Below are positions 1 to 8,215 of a DNA stretch of 64,000 nucleotides, in pieces. Each line of letters opens with the position of its first letter. Within the stretch, counting starts at the first letter, position 1. Both the position numbers and the translations under genes were made by a program. The DNA comes from Verrucomicrobiaceae bacterium (GTDB lineage Bacteria; Verrucomicrobiota; Verrucomicrobiia; Verrucomicrobiales; Verrucomicrobiaceae): assembly GCA_016795485.1 (NCBI GenBank), contig JAEUHM010000061.1, positions 1-64,000 of the forward strand, in the 5' to 3' direction. Under the pieces are notes generated by a model. It saw nothing but the letters and a program-made list of their open reading frames with translations. It made no database searches and was not told the DNA's origin.

Positions 1-59
1 GCAACGCCACCTACACCAACACCCTCACCACCCCGTAGTCACCCCGCCCCTCAGAGCCA

Positions 60-365
60 ACTACCCGGCGGGTAAACCAAAAACACCCGCCGGGTAAGCG
101 CTCACCACCCCCTGGGTAAGAGCCGACTACTGCCAGGGTAACAGACAACCACCCACCGGGTAAGCGCGAGTTACCCCCTGGGTAAGCGCCAACGACTGCC
201 AGGGTGAGAGACAACTACCCGCCGGGTAAGCGCCCGCTACCCCCTGGGTAAGTGCCAACGACTGCCAGGGTAACAGACAACTACCCACCGGGTAAGCGCC
301 CGCTACCCACGGGGTAAAACCCACTCACCCCCTGGGTCATCCGGCCCTACCCACGGGGTAAGGCC
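60..365. repeat. 22-bp tandem array with palindromic TACCC-N3-GGGTA core
   Basis: Fourteen units with GGGTAA (or GGGTCA/GGGTGA) begin at 70, 92, 114, 136, 158, 180, 202, 224, 246, 268, 290, 312, 334 and 356, always exactly 22 bp apart. Most units have the imperfect palindrome TACCC-NNN-GGGTA. Every third unit is a variant (CTGCCAGGGTAA), which gives a 66-bp higher-order period in the middle. Positions 1-59 are related C-rich sequence without the core. The array lies upstream of the surface-protein gene at 504. No function is established. Because 22 bp is close to two helical turns, all cores would face the same side of the DNA. Confidence 0.85.
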
Positions 366-503
366 AAATCACGGCGCGGATGCCTAACAAAGCCTAACCA
401 CTTCAGGATTGACTTTGGAGCCGATAGGGGAAAACCTGAATGCCTTCCGCAGTTGCTGGCGGACGGTCTTGTTAGTTCCACGCCACAACCCACCTCCCCA
501 CCC

Positions 504-2441
504 ATGAATAAGCCAACGCTTCTCTCCACCCTCGCCACAGCCGCGCTCGGTTTCTGGCTCTCCTTCACCACCGCTCAGGCGCAGACCTTTGAGACGGTGT
601 TCTCAGACAACCAGGGCCGCAATCCCTATGCCAACCTCATCCAAGGCAGCGATGGTGACTTCTACGGAACTACCTACCAAGGCGGAACGATCAACAGCGG
701 CACGGTGTTCAAGATCACCGCCAGCGGCACGCACACGGTGCTGCATAGCTTCAACAGCACCAATGGCAGCCAGCCTTATGCCGGGCTGGTGCAAGGCAGC
801 GATGGCAGCTTCTACGGCACCACCGTGAATGGCGGAGCGAGCAACAATGGCACGGTGTTCAAGATCACCGCTAGTGGCACTCACACCCTTCTGCACAGCT
901 TCAACAACACCAATGGCAGCTCTCCCTTTGCCGGGCTGGTACAAGGCAGCGATGGTAGCTTCTACGGCACGACCTCCAATGGCGGAGCGAGCAACAACGG
1001 CACGGTGTTCAAGATCACCGCCAGCGGCACGCACACCCTGCTGCACAGCTTCAACAGCACCAATGGCAGCTTTCCGCGTGCTGGGCTGGTGCAAGGCAGC
1101 GATGGCAACTTCTATGGCACCACTAGCTCTGGCGGAGCTAGCGGCAACGGCACGGTGTTCAAGATCACGTCGAGCGGCACGCATACGCTGCTCCACAGCT
1201 TCAACGGCACCAATGGCAGCAATCCTTATGCCGTGCTGGTGGAGGGCAGCGATGGCAGCTTCTACGGCACGACGCGAGAAGGTGGAGTGAGCAACGACGG
1301 CACGGTATATAAGATCACCTCCAGCGGCACCCACACGCTTTTGCACAGCTTCAACGGAACCAACGGCCGCAATCCCCAAGCCGGGCTGGTGCTTGGCAGC
1401 GATGGCAGCTTCTGTGGCACCACTCAATATGGCGGAGCGAGCGACTACGGCACAGTGTTCAAGATCACCGCCAGCGGCACGCACACGGTGCTGCACAGCT
1501 TCAGCAACACCAGTGGCAGCTATCCCTGGGCCGGGCTGGTCTTGGGAAGCGATGGCAGCTTCTATGGCACCACCTCCGGTGGCGGAGCGAGTAGCTACGG
1601 CACGGTATACAAGATCACGTCCAGCGGCACCCATAGCGTGCTGCACAGCTTCAACAATACCAACGGTATCTATCCTCCTGCCGGGCTGGTCTTGGGCAGC
1701 GATGGCAGCTTCTACGGCACCACCCAGCAGGGCGGAGCAAGCAACTATGGCACGGTGTTCAAGGTCACCTCCAGCGGTACCCACACCCTGTTGCACAGCT
1801 TCAACGGAACCAATGGCAGCTCTCCCTATGCTAGGCTGGTCTTGGGCAGCGATGGTAGCTTTTACGGCACCACCTACCAAGGCGGGGCGAGTAGCTACGG
1901 CACGGTGTTCAAGATCACCTCCAGCGGGACGCATACGCTGCTCCACAGCTTCAACAACACCAACGGCAGCTCTCCGTATGCCAAGCTTGTCTTGGGCAGC
2001 GATGGTAGCTTCTACGGCACCACCTACCAAGGCGGGGCGAGCGGCTACGGCACGGTGTTCAAGATCACCGCGAGCGGCACGCACACGGTGCTGCACAGCT
2101 TCGGCATTTCTACCAATGGCCGTAATCCCTATGCCGGGCTGGTGCAGGGCAGCGATGGCAGCTTCTACGGCACAACCTCCAATGGCGGAGCGAGCAATTA
2201 CGGCACGGTGTTCAAGATCACCTCCAGCGGCACGCATACGGTGCTGCACAGCTTCAGCAACACCAATGGCCGCACTCCCAGAGCTGATCTGCTCGTAGGC
2301 AGCGATGGTAGCTTCTACGGTACTACCCTGCTGGGGGGGGGAGCAGCTACGGCACGGTGTTCAAGATCACCTCCAGCGGCACGCATACGGTGCTGCACAG
2401 CTTCAACAATACCAATGGTCGCTATCCGTATGCCGGGCTAG
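504..2441 (+). CDS. GxxYGTT (Gloeo_Verruco) repeat surface protein, N-terminal part, frameshifted
   Basis: This is the 5' part of a secreted repeat protein. The start is placed at the ATG at 504 because it gives a clean signal peptide (MNKPTLLSTLATAALG..., cleavage near AQAQ/TFE). A TTG at 453 would only add a non-signal extension. From about residue 45, 50-residue repeats follow, each with GSDGxFYGTT, GG, GTVFKIT and HSF, matching the choice-of-anchor GloVer repeat family found in Verrucomicrobia. At the DNA level the repeats are almost identical, with an exact 150-bp period. After the run of nine G at 2333-2341 the frame is lost, and the protein would end in about 33 foreign residues. The repeats continue in another frame to 4864. 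Restoring one base gives a single protein of about 1453 residues, parallel to the intact gene at 8216. Its role is unknown; it is probably exported to the cell surface. Confidence 0.8.
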   Translation: MNKPTLLSTLATAALGFWLSFTTAQAQTFETVFSDNQGRNPYANLIQGSDGDFYGTTYQGGTINSGTVFKITASGTHTVLHSFNSTNGSQPYAGLVQGSDGSFYGTTVNGGASNNGTVFKITASGTHTLLHSFNNTNGSSPFAGLVQGSDGSFYGTTSNGGASNNGTVFKITASGTHTLLHSFNSTNGSFPRAGLVQGSDGNFYGTTSSGGASGNGTVFKITSSGTHTLLHSFNGTNGSNPYAVLVEGSDGSFYGTTREGGVSNDGTVYKITSSGTHTLLHSFNGTNGRNPQAGLVLGSDGSFCGTTQYGGASDYGTVFKITASGTHTVLHSFSNTSGSYPWAGLVLGSDGSFYGTTSGGGASSYGTVYKITSSGTHSVLHSFNNTNGIYPPAGLVLGSDGSFYGTTQQGGASNYGTVFKVTSSGTHTLLHSFNGTNGSSPYARLVLGSDGSFYGTTYQGGASSYGTVFKITSSGTHTLLHSFNNTNGSSPYAKLVLGSDGSFYGTTYQGGASGYGTVFKITASGTHTVLHSFGISTNGRNPYAGLVQGSDGSFYGTTSNGGASNYGTVFKITSSGTHTVLHSFSNTNGRTPRADLLVGSDGSFYGTTLLGGGAATARCSRSPPAARIRCCTASTIPMVAIRMPG

Positions 2442-2540
2442 TGCAAGGCAGCGATGGCAACTTCTACGGCACCACTCAATCTGGCGCAGCGAGCGACAGA
2501 GGTACGGTGTTCAAGATGACCGCCAGTGGGACTCACACTG
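640..2540 (+). repeat. Intragenic 150-bp tandem repeats
   Basis: About thirteen units of 150 bp (50 codons) have strongly conserved DNA, with AGCGATGG recurring at 150-bp steps. One interval is 153 bp (a codon insertion near 2105) and one is 149 bp (at the G9 tract). The low divergence compared with the protein-level-only repeats of the paralogue at 8216 suggests recent expansion or homogenisation. Confidence 0.85.
2333..2341 (+). repeat. Poly-G tract (G9) at the frameshift
   Basis: Nine consecutive G lie inside a repeat unit. The GATGG landmark of successive repeats recurs every 150 bp (651, 801, 951 and so on; one interval of 153), but the interval spanning this tract (2304 to 2453) is 149. 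One base is therefore missing, and a ten-G tract would join both reading frames. This may be a homopolymer sequencing error, a real inactivating deletion or a phase-variable switch. Confidence 0.85.
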
Positions 2541-4864
2541 TGCTGCACTCCTTTGATGGTAGTTCTGCTGCGTCTCCTCAATGCACGCCTACCTTTGGCA
2601 CCGATGGCAACCTCTACGGTACGGCAGAGGCGATGGCGGTGTGGCGTCTGAACTTTGACACCACCACACAAACCCCCACGCTCGTTGCTCCCGCACCGAG
2701 TAGCTCCACGAGCTCGCCCATCAGCGTGTCGTTCACTTTGCCGGAGGCGGCTTTGGCGGGGAGTGTGAAGTTGGCCTTTGGGGCTACGGAACTGACGCTG
2801 GCTGCCTCCCAGGAGTCGGCAGGAGCCCATAGCTTCTCGTTTAACCCGGCTAACCCGACTGCCAGCCCGGAGATCGCCAGTGGCAGTGCCATTGCCGATG
2901 GTAGCTACACGGTGACGCTGTCGTATCAGGACGCGCTGGGCAATCCTGCGGCCCAAACGCAAAGCAATGGCGTGGTGGTGGATACCGTGACTTCCGATCC
3001 ACTGTTCTTCGCTCCTGCTGCCATCACCAAGTATGGCGCAAACGTGCCTGTGTCGTTTCAATTGCCGGAGGCCGCGCAATCGGGTTCGGTGAAGCTGAGC
3101 TTTGGCTCAGAGGTGCTGACTCTCGCTTCATCTCACGAGACAGCAGGCAACCATGACTTCAACTTCCCGGTGTCCAATCCAACGGCCAGTGCAGACATCG
3201 CAAGTGGTAGCGCCATTGCGGACGGGGTGTATTCGGTAACCCTGAGCTACAACGACGCTCTGGGCAATCCCACAGCCAGTGTGCTTCACTCCGCCGTGGA
3301 GATAGACGCGGTGCCGAATGATCCGGTCTTCACGACGCTACACTCCAAAGGCGGAGCGGTGCCTGACGCAGGCGTCTCCGGCAGTGGTATCCCCGCAGGA
3401 GCGATTTGGAGCAAGCTGGGCATCCCGAGCATCAATGACGCTGGTCACCTCGCGGTGTTGGGTGATTGGGCAGCAGGCACGGTGCGGGGATCGAGCATCT
3501 TCCGGGGTGGTCCTGGTGCGGTGAATCTGCAAATCTCACTCAGCAAGGGCGCAGCAGTGCCAGGGCTGACCAATGTGGTGCTGGGCACGCTGAAGGACCC
3601 GATCTTGGGTCCAGATGGGTCCATCGCCGTGGTAGCAGGCCTAGCCAACGCCCCAAGCACGACCGGAGCGGTGACCACGGCAGACAACGCAGCTCTGGTG
3701 CTGGATGCGGATGGCTCAGGTGCTGGTGGTGCGGTGGTGATCGCCCGCAAAGGCACTGCGGCCCCTGGAGCAGGTGGTGCACTGTGGAAGACCTTTGACT
3801 CAGTAGCGGTGGGCAACAACGCCGTGGCCATCCTTGGCAAGCTCTCCGGTGCAGGTATCGGAACCGGGAACGATCAGTGCCTATGGATCTACAATCGCAA
3901 CACCATGACCACGACCCTGGCGCTGCGTGAGGGCAATACGCTGATGGGTTCCACGGTGAAGGTGATCGGAGCGCTGGTAGCCCGTGCCGCAGCCGGAGCC
4001 CAAGGTCGCGGAGTGGCCAACGATGGCACGCAGGATCAAGTGGCGGTGCGGGTAACGCTGGCTAATGGCGCGCAAGCGGTGGGCGCGGTGGATGAGAATG
4101 GGACGTTTGGGGTAAGCTATCAGACCGGAGGCGTGGCTCCTGATTACGTTAATGCCACGTGGAAGAGCATTGGCCTGCCAGGGCAGAACACGGTGAGTGC
4201 GCAGGCGTTTGTTGGGGTGGTGAACGATGTGATAAGCGATGGAAATACAGCAATCTTCACCGAGGACGACAGTACGTTTACGCTGAGGCAGCGATTAACA
4301 AAGGGATCTACAGCGGCTGGTATCTTGGGTGGCTCATTTGCGGGATTCAAAGACCCAGTGAATGGCACAGGAGGAACATTTGTGTTTGTAGGAAGTGTGG
4401 CGGCCAACAGTAGTGCGGGAATCTCGTCGACGAATAACGACGGGGTGTGGTATCACGACGGTAGCTTCACCATTGGGAGCCCTCTGGCGAGCTATAGCTT
4501 GATCGCGCGGGAGGGCTCGCAGCCGCCAGGGACGACGACTGGGACGCAATGGAAAGCGTTCACGTCCGTGGCGCTTCCGAACGGGCGCAAGCCACTGTTC
4601 TACGCCACGCTTGTGGTAGGCCCCGGAGGAGTGACGACCGCGAGCGACACCGGCATCTGGGCCGTGGATAGCCTGGGCCAAGTGAAGAAGCTCATCCAAG
4701 AAGGAGACGCCTTCGGCAGCAGCACGGTGAAGAGCTTCAAGGCCCTGCTACCGCTCACCGGAAGTCCGGCCCAGACCCGGAGCTTCAACAACAACGGCGA
4801 GGTGGTGATGCAGGTGACGGATGCAGCGGGTGGGACGCATCTGCTGCATGTGGCGGTGCCGTAA
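2357..4864 (+). CDS. GxxYGTT repeat surface protein, C-terminal part after frameshift
   Basis: This continues the gene at 504 in the -1 frame. The ATG at 2357 lies inside a repeat (MFKITSSGTH) and is unlikely to be a natural start. It holds the last full YGTT repeat, a degenerate terminal one (YGTA near 2620), then two Ig-like beta domains of about 100 residues (2680-3320) resembling each other, both with LPEAA..GSVKL.FG and IADG.Y.VTLSY. The final domain of about 510 residues begins at TTLHSKGGAVP and contains several N-x-x-G-x-[VI]-A motifs (INDAGHLAV, NNNGEVVMQV). This final domain is nearly identical to the tail of the gene at 8216. No sorting motif or membrane anchor is visible at the C-terminus (LLHVAVP). 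Confidence 0.75.
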   Translation: MFKITSSGTHTVLHSFNNTNGRYPYAGLVQGSDGNFYGTTQSGAASDRGTVFKMTASGTHTVLHSFDGSSAASPQCTPTFGTDGNLYGTAEAMAVWRLNFDTTTQTPTLVAPAPSSSTSSPISVSFTLPEAALAGSVKLAFGATELTLAASQESAGAHSFSFNPANPTASPEIASGSAIADGSYTVTLSYQDALGNPAAQTQSNGVVVDTVTSDPLFFAPAAITKYGANVPVSFQLPEAAQSGSVKLSFGSEVLTLASSHETAGNHDFNFPVSNPTASADIASGSAIADGVYSVTLSYNDALGNPTASVLHSAVEIDAVPNDPVFTTLHSKGGAVPDAGVSGSGIPAGAIWSKLGIPSINDAGHLAVLGDWAAGTVRGSSIFRGGPGAVNLQISLSKGAAVPGLTNVVLGTLKDPILGPDGSIAVVAGLANAPSTTGAVTTADNAALVLDADGSGAGGAVVIARKGTAAPGAGGALWKTFDSVAVGNNAVAILGKLSGAGIGTGNDQCLWIYNRNTMTTTLALREGNTLMGSTVKVIGALVARAAAGAQGRGVANDGTQDQVAVRVTLANGAQAVGAVDENGTFGVSYQTGGVAPDYVNATWKSIGLPGQNTVSAQAFVGVVNDVISDGNTAIFTEDDSTFTLRQRLTKGSTAAGILGGSFAGFKDPVNGTGGTFVFVGSVAANSSAGISSTNNDGVWYHDGSFTIGSPLASYSLIAREGSQPPGTTTGTQWKAFTSVALPNGRKPLFYATLVVGPGGVTTASDTGIWAVDSLGQVKKLIQEGDAFGSSTVKSFKALLPLTGSPAQTRSFNNNGEVVMQVTDAAGGTHLLHVAVP

Positions 4865-4894
4865 ACGATCTCAACGGAGGTTCCGGGGGGCTGA
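3330..4894 (+). repeat. Long direct repeat, copy 1 (shared 3' end of paralogous surface genes)
   Basis: This encodes the TTLHSKGGAVP... tail and continues past the stop into the trailer (GGAGGTTCCGGGGG). Long blocks are identical to the copy at 11120-12665, with local divergence around 4040-4500. It is about 1.5 kb in direct orientation, about 7.8 kb from its partner. Confidence 0.8.
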
Positions 4895-4946
4895 CTAGGC
4901 CACTTCCTTCAGAAGCAACACAAAATACAAATTGGAGTCATAATCT

Positions 4947-7900
4947 ATGAATCGCCTTTCAAGCTCAATCTCGCCTGTGCGTCTTGTGACTAACACTTTT
5001 TTGATACTGGCTTTGTTCATCTTAGCGCAGTCCGGATTGAAGGCGGCAACGGGTGTCCAAGTGATGAAGTGGAAGAGTCTGGGGTCATGGCAGACGTTTT
5101 TCTCCAACGGTAGTCCGCAGAGCACTTATATTGCCGTCGAGAAGACTTCGGGTGTGATGGATGGCAGCGGAAAAGTAGCTGTCACATATGTTGCGACCGA
5201 CAGGTATCATATCTGGGTTAGCCAGTCGTCAGGGCCACGAAATGATACCCTGATGATGCAACAGTTTCTGGCCGCAGCACCGGAGCAATGGTTCGTGGAT
5301 GCTCGGCCTTCTGCAACAAATCCATCTGTACCTTATTTCGCTCTGCCACGGGGGTTGCAGGTCGTTGCCAGCTATCCCAGCGATTCGCCTGACTGGAAGT
5401 ATTTTGTTATTGGCCCGATGGCTTCGACCTCTCTGCGCTTCCAGTTGGAGCCTTTGGATGTGAGTTGTGAGATTGGCCAGACCTTTGAACTCAAAGTCGT
5501 GGTACTTGGAATGGTTGGCCCCGCCACGGTGCGGTGGTACAAAGTAACTGCTGACGGCATCACTTTACCACTGGGCCTAGCGGAGCCATTGGTAGGAAAC
5601 ACGGATACTTACCAGAGCACCTTGGAAGCTAGCGACATCGGTGCCTTATACTACGTAGAGGTCACCGATGGCACGAAGACGATTCGGAGCAAAACGGCTA
5701 AGGTGATGCGGCGTGCTAAAGGCAGTCAAGATATCCTCCGTACGAATGGCGGGGTCGCCATCAGTGGGCGGGTATGGGAAGACCTGAACAACAATGATAC
5801 TGACAATGTGGAGCCTGGCATCCCTGGAGTTCAAGTCAGCTTGATCGATTTGGACGCCAATCGCAAGATCGTGGCGTCCACTACCACGGATCAATACGGC
5901 AACTACGAGTTCGTCGTCGTCGATTCAGGCAGGTATCGGGTGAACTGGAAGACCTCTGAGAACTATCATGTGGCAAGACCCTACATCGGCGATCCGGCGT
6001 TTGACTGCGATGCCGAGTTTGCCTCCAGTTTGATCAATGCTCCCACATCCAGCACCCTTTCTCTGGAGAGCGGTGAGATCCAGGCACTGGTCGGGATGAA
6101 TATTCAAGACATCGACCTTGGTCTGTTTGCCAAACCAAAACTGATGTTCGTTGAGACTGCCAGGGAAGTGATCGAGCGGGATACGGATGTGGTCATCGAG
6201 GTGGGCTTCGTCTTGAGCAAGCCCCTGCGGTACACGCCACTGACACTTTACTTCAAGACATTTAGCTTTCCGAAGGAGGGTGCCACAAGGCTGGTGGACT
6301 ACCGGCAGGAAAACGTAACCTCTACTACAGTGCCAGCGGGTCAGACTGCGGGTGTGGTGAGGTTCACTATCGTTGGGGATGATCTATCCGAAGTGCCAGT
6401 GGAACATTTTTTCGTAGAACCAGATCAGCTTGGAAACAAGGATCACATACATCGGGATGAGAAGCCAGATCTACGTCAGGTTTACATCATTGACGACGAT
6501 GTGAAGGTTCCTGATCCCAAGGATACGACTCGTGAATACAAAACGCCTGAAGGCAACCGCATCATCAGTGGCGGGACTGCCGACTTCAGCACAGGAGCGC
6601 CTATGTTTTGGGAACCTGCACCTGAGATTGCCATCAATGGACGCCCTGCGTTTAAGGTCGGACCGGCAAATGGATTGATCGCCCACGCAGTGATGACCTC
6701 CACCAACGCCATGGGGCCGCGGACCATCTCATTTGATTGGAAAATGTCCGGTGGGGTGGATGATATCATGAGGATATTCACTCAGGATCCAAACGTGGTT
6801 TACGATGAAACAAACCTTCCTCCCGTTTTGGGCGAACTGACCGGCACCACTGGCTGGCAGTCCATCTCCATCAACCTTCCAGCGGGGCACATTTTCAATC
6901 TCAATATCTTCAAAGGTGGACTGGACGCGGGCTTCATTCAGGGATGGGTGCGCAACCTTAATCTGGGTGGAGCAGATAGCCCCGATACGGAAGAAACCCC
7001 AGAAGCACTTGCTCTCGATGGCTTGGAGGAACTTCAACGCCCGGCAGCTGCGGAAGACCGTGCCATGGGCATGCCCAGCAGGAACTTCGATGGCACTTTT
7101 TCCTCTACGGTGCTTGGAAGTGCGGGCGACAACTATCAGTCCGGTGCCTTGTCCAATCTCACCGTGTCGACCACAGGCACCGTGACTGGGAAGGTGCTCC
7201 ATGGAGGTAAGGACAAATCGTTTCGTGGTAACTTTGACGAGTTGGGCAAATACTCTGGGCAAGTGGTGGCCACTGATGGCAGTACTGCGTCCCTGTTTCT
7301 ACAAATGCAGACGGAGGTCAACTCAGGCGCTGTCCAGATTTCAGGAGTGGTAATGGATTCAAACCGCAATGTCGCGCGTGTTCTTGCCCAGAAGCCAGTC
7401 AAGTGGGTGGCTACGATCAACCCCTGTCCTTACGCTGGCCGATATACGCTTATTCTACCGCAGCGAGCCGGAGGAGCGCCCGATTTGCCCACGGGGGATG
7501 GCTTTGCAACGATCGTCATCTCGCAGACCGGAGGAGTGACACTGTCTGGTGTTCTGGGAGATGGTGTCGCTTTCACGGCTGCTTCCAGCATCACGCCTGC
7601 GGGTAGGATCGCTGTGCAAAAGCGGCTGTACTCAAATAAAGGTGGCCTTACTGGCGTGCTCCATCTGAGGGATGTGCCCGGAGTCAGTGATTTGGACGGA
7701 AAGTTGCGCTGGCGGAAACCAGCTAACGCAAAATCCATCATTCACCCGGAAGGATTCGACGTGGACGTGACATCGCTTGGCTCAAAGTACAACCCGGCAC
7801 TGCGTCCTCCATTATCTCTTATGACCGGAGCAGCACCGTGGTTCGGAAAAGTCGAGATGGCGGGCGGCGACTTTATCAAAAAGCCTGTGGAGATCGAGAC

Positions 7901-8144
7901 CCAGTTAACGATCAAAGGCACTATGATGTCTCTCCGGGAGAAAGCCCCGCCAACCGGACAAAAAGCTTACTTTCTCGTGCGCGGGACTGCGACACTGACG
8001 AACGGCACAGTAACATTCACCTACGAAGACAAGTTCCAGAAAAAGAAGACCACTTGCAGAGGAGTGCTTTTCCAGAAGCAGAGCACGCTGGTTGGCAGAC
8101 TGAGCGGAGTCAAAACCAGCGGCACCTTCCGCCTTAACTTCTAG
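4947..8144 (+). CDS. Large secreted protein with SdrD-B-like and Calx-beta-like domains
   Basis: A secreted protein of 1065 residues. The N-terminus (about residues 12-33, NTFLILALFILAQSGLKA) is a signal peptide. An Ig-like region follows (about 165-255). Next is an SdrD B-like domain (about 268-333) with GRVWEDLNNNDTDNVEPGIPG and a YGNYEF motif, a fold that often binds calcium. A Calx-beta-like domain follows (about 401-516) with FTIVGDDLSEVP and YIIDDD. The C-terminal module of about 350 residues (710-1065) has YTLILP, GDGFATIVIS, LYSNKGGLTGVL and LRWRKPA motifs and is related to the C-terminus of the protein at 51557. It lies between the two GxxYGTT paralogues, 82 bp after one and about 70 bp before the next. 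It is probably an exported adhesin-like or matrix protein; the ligand is unknown. Confidence 0.75.
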   Translation: MNRLSSSISPVRLVTNTFLILALFILAQSGLKAATGVQVMKWKSLGSWQTFFSNGSPQSTYIAVEKTSGVMDGSGKVAVTYVATDRYHIWVSQSSGPRNDTLMMQQFLAAAPEQWFVDARPSATNPSVPYFALPRGLQVVASYPSDSPDWKYFVIGPMASTSLRFQLEPLDVSCEIGQTFELKVVVLGMVGPATVRWYKVTADGITLPLGLAEPLVGNTDTYQSTLEASDIGALYYVEVTDGTKTIRSKTAKVMRRAKGSQDILRTNGGVAISGRVWEDLNNNDTDNVEPGIPGVQVSLIDLDANRKIVASTTTDQYGNYEFVVVDSGRYRVNWKTSENYHVARPYIGDPAFDCDAEFASSLINAPTSSTLSLESGEIQALVGMNIQDIDLGLFAKPKLMFVETAREVIERDTDVVIEVGFVLSKPLRYTPLTLYFKTFSFPKEGATRLVDYRQENVTSTTVPAGQTAGVVRFTIVGDDLSEVPVEHFFVEPDQLGNKDHIHRDEKPDLRQVYIIDDDVKVPDPKDTTREYKTPEGNRIISGGTADFSTGAPMFWEPAPEIAINGRPAFKVGPANGLIAHAVMTSTNAMGPRTISFDWKMSGGVDDIMRIFTQDPNVVYDETNLPPVLGELTGTTGWQSISINLPAGHIFNLNIFKGGLDAGFIQGWVRNLNLGGADSPDTEETPEALALDGLEELQRPAAAEDRAMGMPSRNFDGTFSSTVLGSAGDNYQSGALSNLTVSTTGTVTGKVLHGGKDKSFRGNFDELGKYSGQVVATDGSTASLFLQMQTEVNSGAVQISGVVMDSNRNVARVLAQKPVKWVATINPCPYAGRYTLILPQRAGGAPDLPTGDGFATIVISQTGGVTLSGVLGDGVAFTAASSITPAGRIAVQKRLYSNKGGLTGVLHLRDVPGVSDLDGKLRWRKPANAKSIIHPEGFDVDVTSLGSKYNPALRPPLSLMTGAAPWFGKVEMAGGDFIKKPVEIETQLTIKGTMMSLREKAPPTGQKAYFLVRGTATLTNGTVTFTYEDKFQKKKTTCRGVLFQKQSTLVGRLSGVKTSGTFRLNF

Positions 8145-8215
8145 TGTGAAGAAGGAGCTCAGCAACTTTTCAATCAGTCCATTTGATGCCCAGTCCCAAT
8201 CCCCGTGATCGATTT

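Noticed and set aside
60-365. CRISPR array
   Set aside because: The 22-bp units abut without unique spacers, are variable between units, and have no cas genes near.
603-2249. Minus-strand open frame of 548 codons
   Set aside because: It is the antisense shadow of the 150-bp repeats. The plus frame has a signal peptide and a known repeat family.
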